From positions 1 through 14,693 of the forward strand of contig CANQCB010000029.1 of assembly GCA_947589145.1 (NCBI GenBank): 14,693 bases of DNA, read 5' to 3'. Position 1 is the stretch's first letter. Each line of letters begins with the position of its first letter. Both the position numbers and the translations under genes were made by a program. This stretch comes from an uncultured Clostridia bacterium. Its GTDB lineage: Bacteria; Bacillota; Clostridia; Christensenellales; Pumilibacteraceae. Shown one piece after another: positions 13,117 through 14,693 of this stretch. The notes under the pieces are model-generated. The model saw only the letters and a program-made list of their open reading frames with translations. It made no database searches and had not been told where the DNA came from.

Positions 13117-13219
13117 GCAAAAGAGGCGATATTCGCGGCGCTCACGCTTGAAAACTTCGCCGATTTTCGCACCCCATCTCCCCGTTTCGCGGTTTTCTCC
13201 CCTATCGAAGTATATTATA

Positions 13220-13252
13220 AAACTCACTCCGGGCGCCCGGAGTGAGTTTTTT
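13220..13252. terminator. Perfect-palindrome terminator between convergent genes
   Basis: A 30-bp perfect palindrome (13220-13249, centre GGGCGCCC) is followed on the plus strand by a run of six T (13247-13252). It ends the PglC-type gene; on the minus strand four T follow, so it probably also serves the convergent DUF4422 gene. Confidence 0.92.
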
Positions 13253-13287
13253 CGCGCGGTCTGTTTTTGTGAAATCCGCTTTCGCTT

Positions 13288-14193
13288 TTAACGTTTTTTG
13301 CGGTTATAGTACCAAGCGAAAACGAAGTCGGGAATGAGTTTTTTAAGAATGGGTTTTGTCGCGTACAAGCGGCCTTTGAAGCCGCCTTTGCGTTCTTTGT
13401 TGAGTTTGAGGTTGCGTTTCGTTTCCGCCCACGCCGCCTTAAAAGTCTGCCGTCCGCGAACGAACATAACGGGCAGGCGCAAGGCGGTATAACCCTCGGA
13501 TATGAGTTTGGTCATAAACACTCCCGTTATGCGCTCGGACGGATATAACCGCTCGCCTTTAAGCTCTTTTGCGACTTCGCCGAGCACGCCGAAAAGAAAC
13601 TCCGCGTATCTCTCGAATTCCGCGCGGCGCATTATGAACATGTTATAGAAGAACTCCGTTTTGCCGTCGAAGTAGGTCGAAGCCGCGTCGGCATATTCGG
13701 GGTATTTTTCTTTTATTATGCGCTCGGTTATTTCCAATCCGCGCGTGCCGTGCGCCGCCGCGTAGTGCTCGCGTACCGTTTTGGAGCGGTCCTGCGCCGC
13801 GCAAACGAAGGTCTTTTCGCCGAGAAGTTCGTCTATGACGCCGTCACGATATTTCAATTTATCCGAAACGTAACGCTCTTTTATCCGCGCAACGGAGAGG
13901 TAATTTTTCTTTATATCTTTGTCGAACACGAAATGCCTGCGGTAGTGCATAAACCCCACGGCGTCGGCTTCGACGTTCTTCCACGCCCAATAAAGCGCGG
14001 TCAACTCGTTATACGTCGGATTTTCGGCGGATATGTTGTCCCCCGTATCGTCGCCCGTGAGATTTTCCGTAAGCCACTCGCGGTCGGGATCGTCCGCGCT
14101 CATCAATGCGCGCCCCGCATGAACGGGCAGAAAGGGGTCGCCGCTTATGAGTATGTCCTTTTTATGATAGGCTATTATTATTCGGGCGTTCAT
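13288..14193 (-). CDS. DUF4422 domain protein (putative capsular polysaccharide glycosyltransferase)
   Basis: 301 residues. The family signatures are all present: IIIAYHK (5-11), the entry segment GDPFLPVHAG (18-27), GDNISAENPTYNELTALYWAWKN start (51-73) and GFMHYRRHF (80-88). DUF4422 proteins are found in capsule and O-antigen clusters and are treated as glycosyltransferases; acceptor and donor are unknown. The C-terminus is very basic (RKKR), which suits membrane attachment. The start codon overlaps the stop of the upstream GT2 gene (ATGA, 14190-14193), so the two are translated together. Confidence 0.88.
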   Translation of the reverse strand: MNARIIIAYHKKDILISGDPFLPVHAGRALMSADDPDREWLTENLTGDDTGDNISAENPTYNELTALYWAWKNVEADAVGFMHYRRHFVFDKDIKKNYLSVARIKERYVSDKLKYRDGVIDELLGEKTFVCAAQDRSKTVREHYAAAHGTRGLEITERIIKEKYPEYADAASTYFDGKTEFFYNMFIMRRAEFERYAEFLFGVLGEVAKELKGERLYPSERITGVFMTKLISEGYTALRLPVMFVRGRQTFKAAWAETKRNLKLNKERKGGFKGRLYATKPILKKLIPDFVFAWYYNRKKR

Positions 14194-14693
14194 TCTTCCC
14201 CCGCCTCGTCATTACGGAGATAACTCTCCGCGCCCGTAAGTTCGTCGAATTTTTTCTCGTATTTTCTGTTCGCCCTGCCCGAGCGAAAAAGCCGAAACCA
14301 CAAACCTATCGCCTTTGCGGTCGCGCCGAAAAAGCCGCGGTTGCGAGATCCCCTCTTACCGAGCGCTTCCGGCCCTTTGAGATAGTCGGTCAGCCCGTCC
14401 ATAACGTCGTTTAACCGTTTGCGATCCCGAATGTATTTGAAATATGCCGAGCGAAGCCGAGCGCGGTTTCTCCTGCCGCTCGTTTTCGGGAAAACAAGTC
14501 CGCGCACAATCGCCTCGTTACGCGCCGCCGTATAATCGCCGGTCTTTTCGTCGCTCCATACGCCCAAGCCCGTGGCGAAAAGCGTACCGTAGGCATTCAG
14601 CCGCATGCCGAATTCCGCGTCGGAGAAAACCGTGCCGATGGGTAAAGGCAAACCCGTTTGGGGCAAAATCGACACGGGCGCGCAATAATAATG
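14190..14693 (-). CDS. GT2 glycosyltransferase, C-terminal part (5' end outside window)
   Basis: The frame is open from the right edge (167 residues visible) and has no start in the window. The visible part begins HYYCAPVSI, then GLPLPIGTVFSDAEFGMRL and TGLGVWSD, which matches the end of the catalytic domain in GlfT2-like family 2 transferases (WW.C.P...I...GLPLP.F...DD.EFG.R). There the DxEF acid pair and a following VWH stretch form the active site; here the His of VWH is replaced by Ser. The remaining ~110 residues are a basic helical tail. Forms an operon with the DUF4422 gene through a 4-bp overlap. Confidence 0.8.
   Translation of the reverse strand, partial: HYYCAPVSILPQTGLPLPIGTVFSDAEFGMRLNAYGTLFATGLGVWSDEKTGDYTAARNEAIVRGLVFPKTSGRRNRARLRSAYFKYIRDRKRLNDVMDGLTDYLKGPEALGKRGSRNRGFFGATAKAIGLWFRLFRSGRANRKYEKKFDELTGAESYLRNDEAGEE

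Overview
The window is about 14.7 kb of bacterial chromosome. It reads as a cell-surface polysaccharide locus with an unusual non-coding island in the middle. Strong AGGAG-type ribosome binding sites, consensus sigma-A-like promoters and a BspA-like leucine-rich-repeat lipoprotein with a Cys-rich segment suggest an uncultured gut Clostridia/Bacillota member. That assignment is inference; there is no rRNA or other marker gene in the window.

Layout from left to right. (1) Positions 1-927, minus: the start of an LRR lipoprotein that runs off the left edge, with a perfect TTGACA-17-TATAAT promoter (976-1004). (2) Positions 1169-10483, minus: one probable operon read right to left from a near-consensus promoter at 10663-10691. 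The order is DUF6270-like/left-handed-beta-helix acyltransferase (8669-10483), GT2 glycosyltransferase fused to a DUF115-like domain (6750-8639), acylneuraminate-type cytidylyltransferase (6100-6753), HMGL/DRE-TIM aldolase fused to a Rossmann-like domain (4474-6096), and a giant FkbH-like protein. The FkbH-like gene is split into two frames (4020-4388 and 1169-4042) exactly at a run of ten G on the coding strand; loss of one G would restore a continuous reading frame of 1072 codons. (3) Positions 10692-11675: about 1 kb with no gene. It holds two C9/G9 tracts, one of them inside a possible promoter spacer, a strong minus-strand terminator, and three tandem copies of a ~138-nt element (11247-11673). 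The copies fold alike and show compensatory base changes on the plus strand. I do not recognise the family. (4) Positions 11676-12098, minus: a SecB-like protein that ends 2 bases from the last RNA copy and has its own promoter. (5) Positions 12331-13116, plus: a PglC-type polyprenyl-phosphate sugar phosphotransferase with its own promoter and a strong terminator. (6) Positions 13288-14693, minus: a DUF4422 protein and the C-terminal part of a GT2 glycosyltransferase that enters from the right edge, overlapping by ATGA.

Proposed joint role (inference): the PglC-type enzyme starts a lipid-linked glycan, and the GT2, DUF4422 and GT2-DUF115 proteins extend it. The aldolase and cytidylyltransferase would make and CMP-activate an acidic 2-keto sugar without a NeuB-type synthase in view. 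The LbH and FkbH-like proteins would decorate the glycan, with the FkbH step switchable by poly-G slippage. The two most interesting items are the triplicated structured RNA and the poly-G switch.
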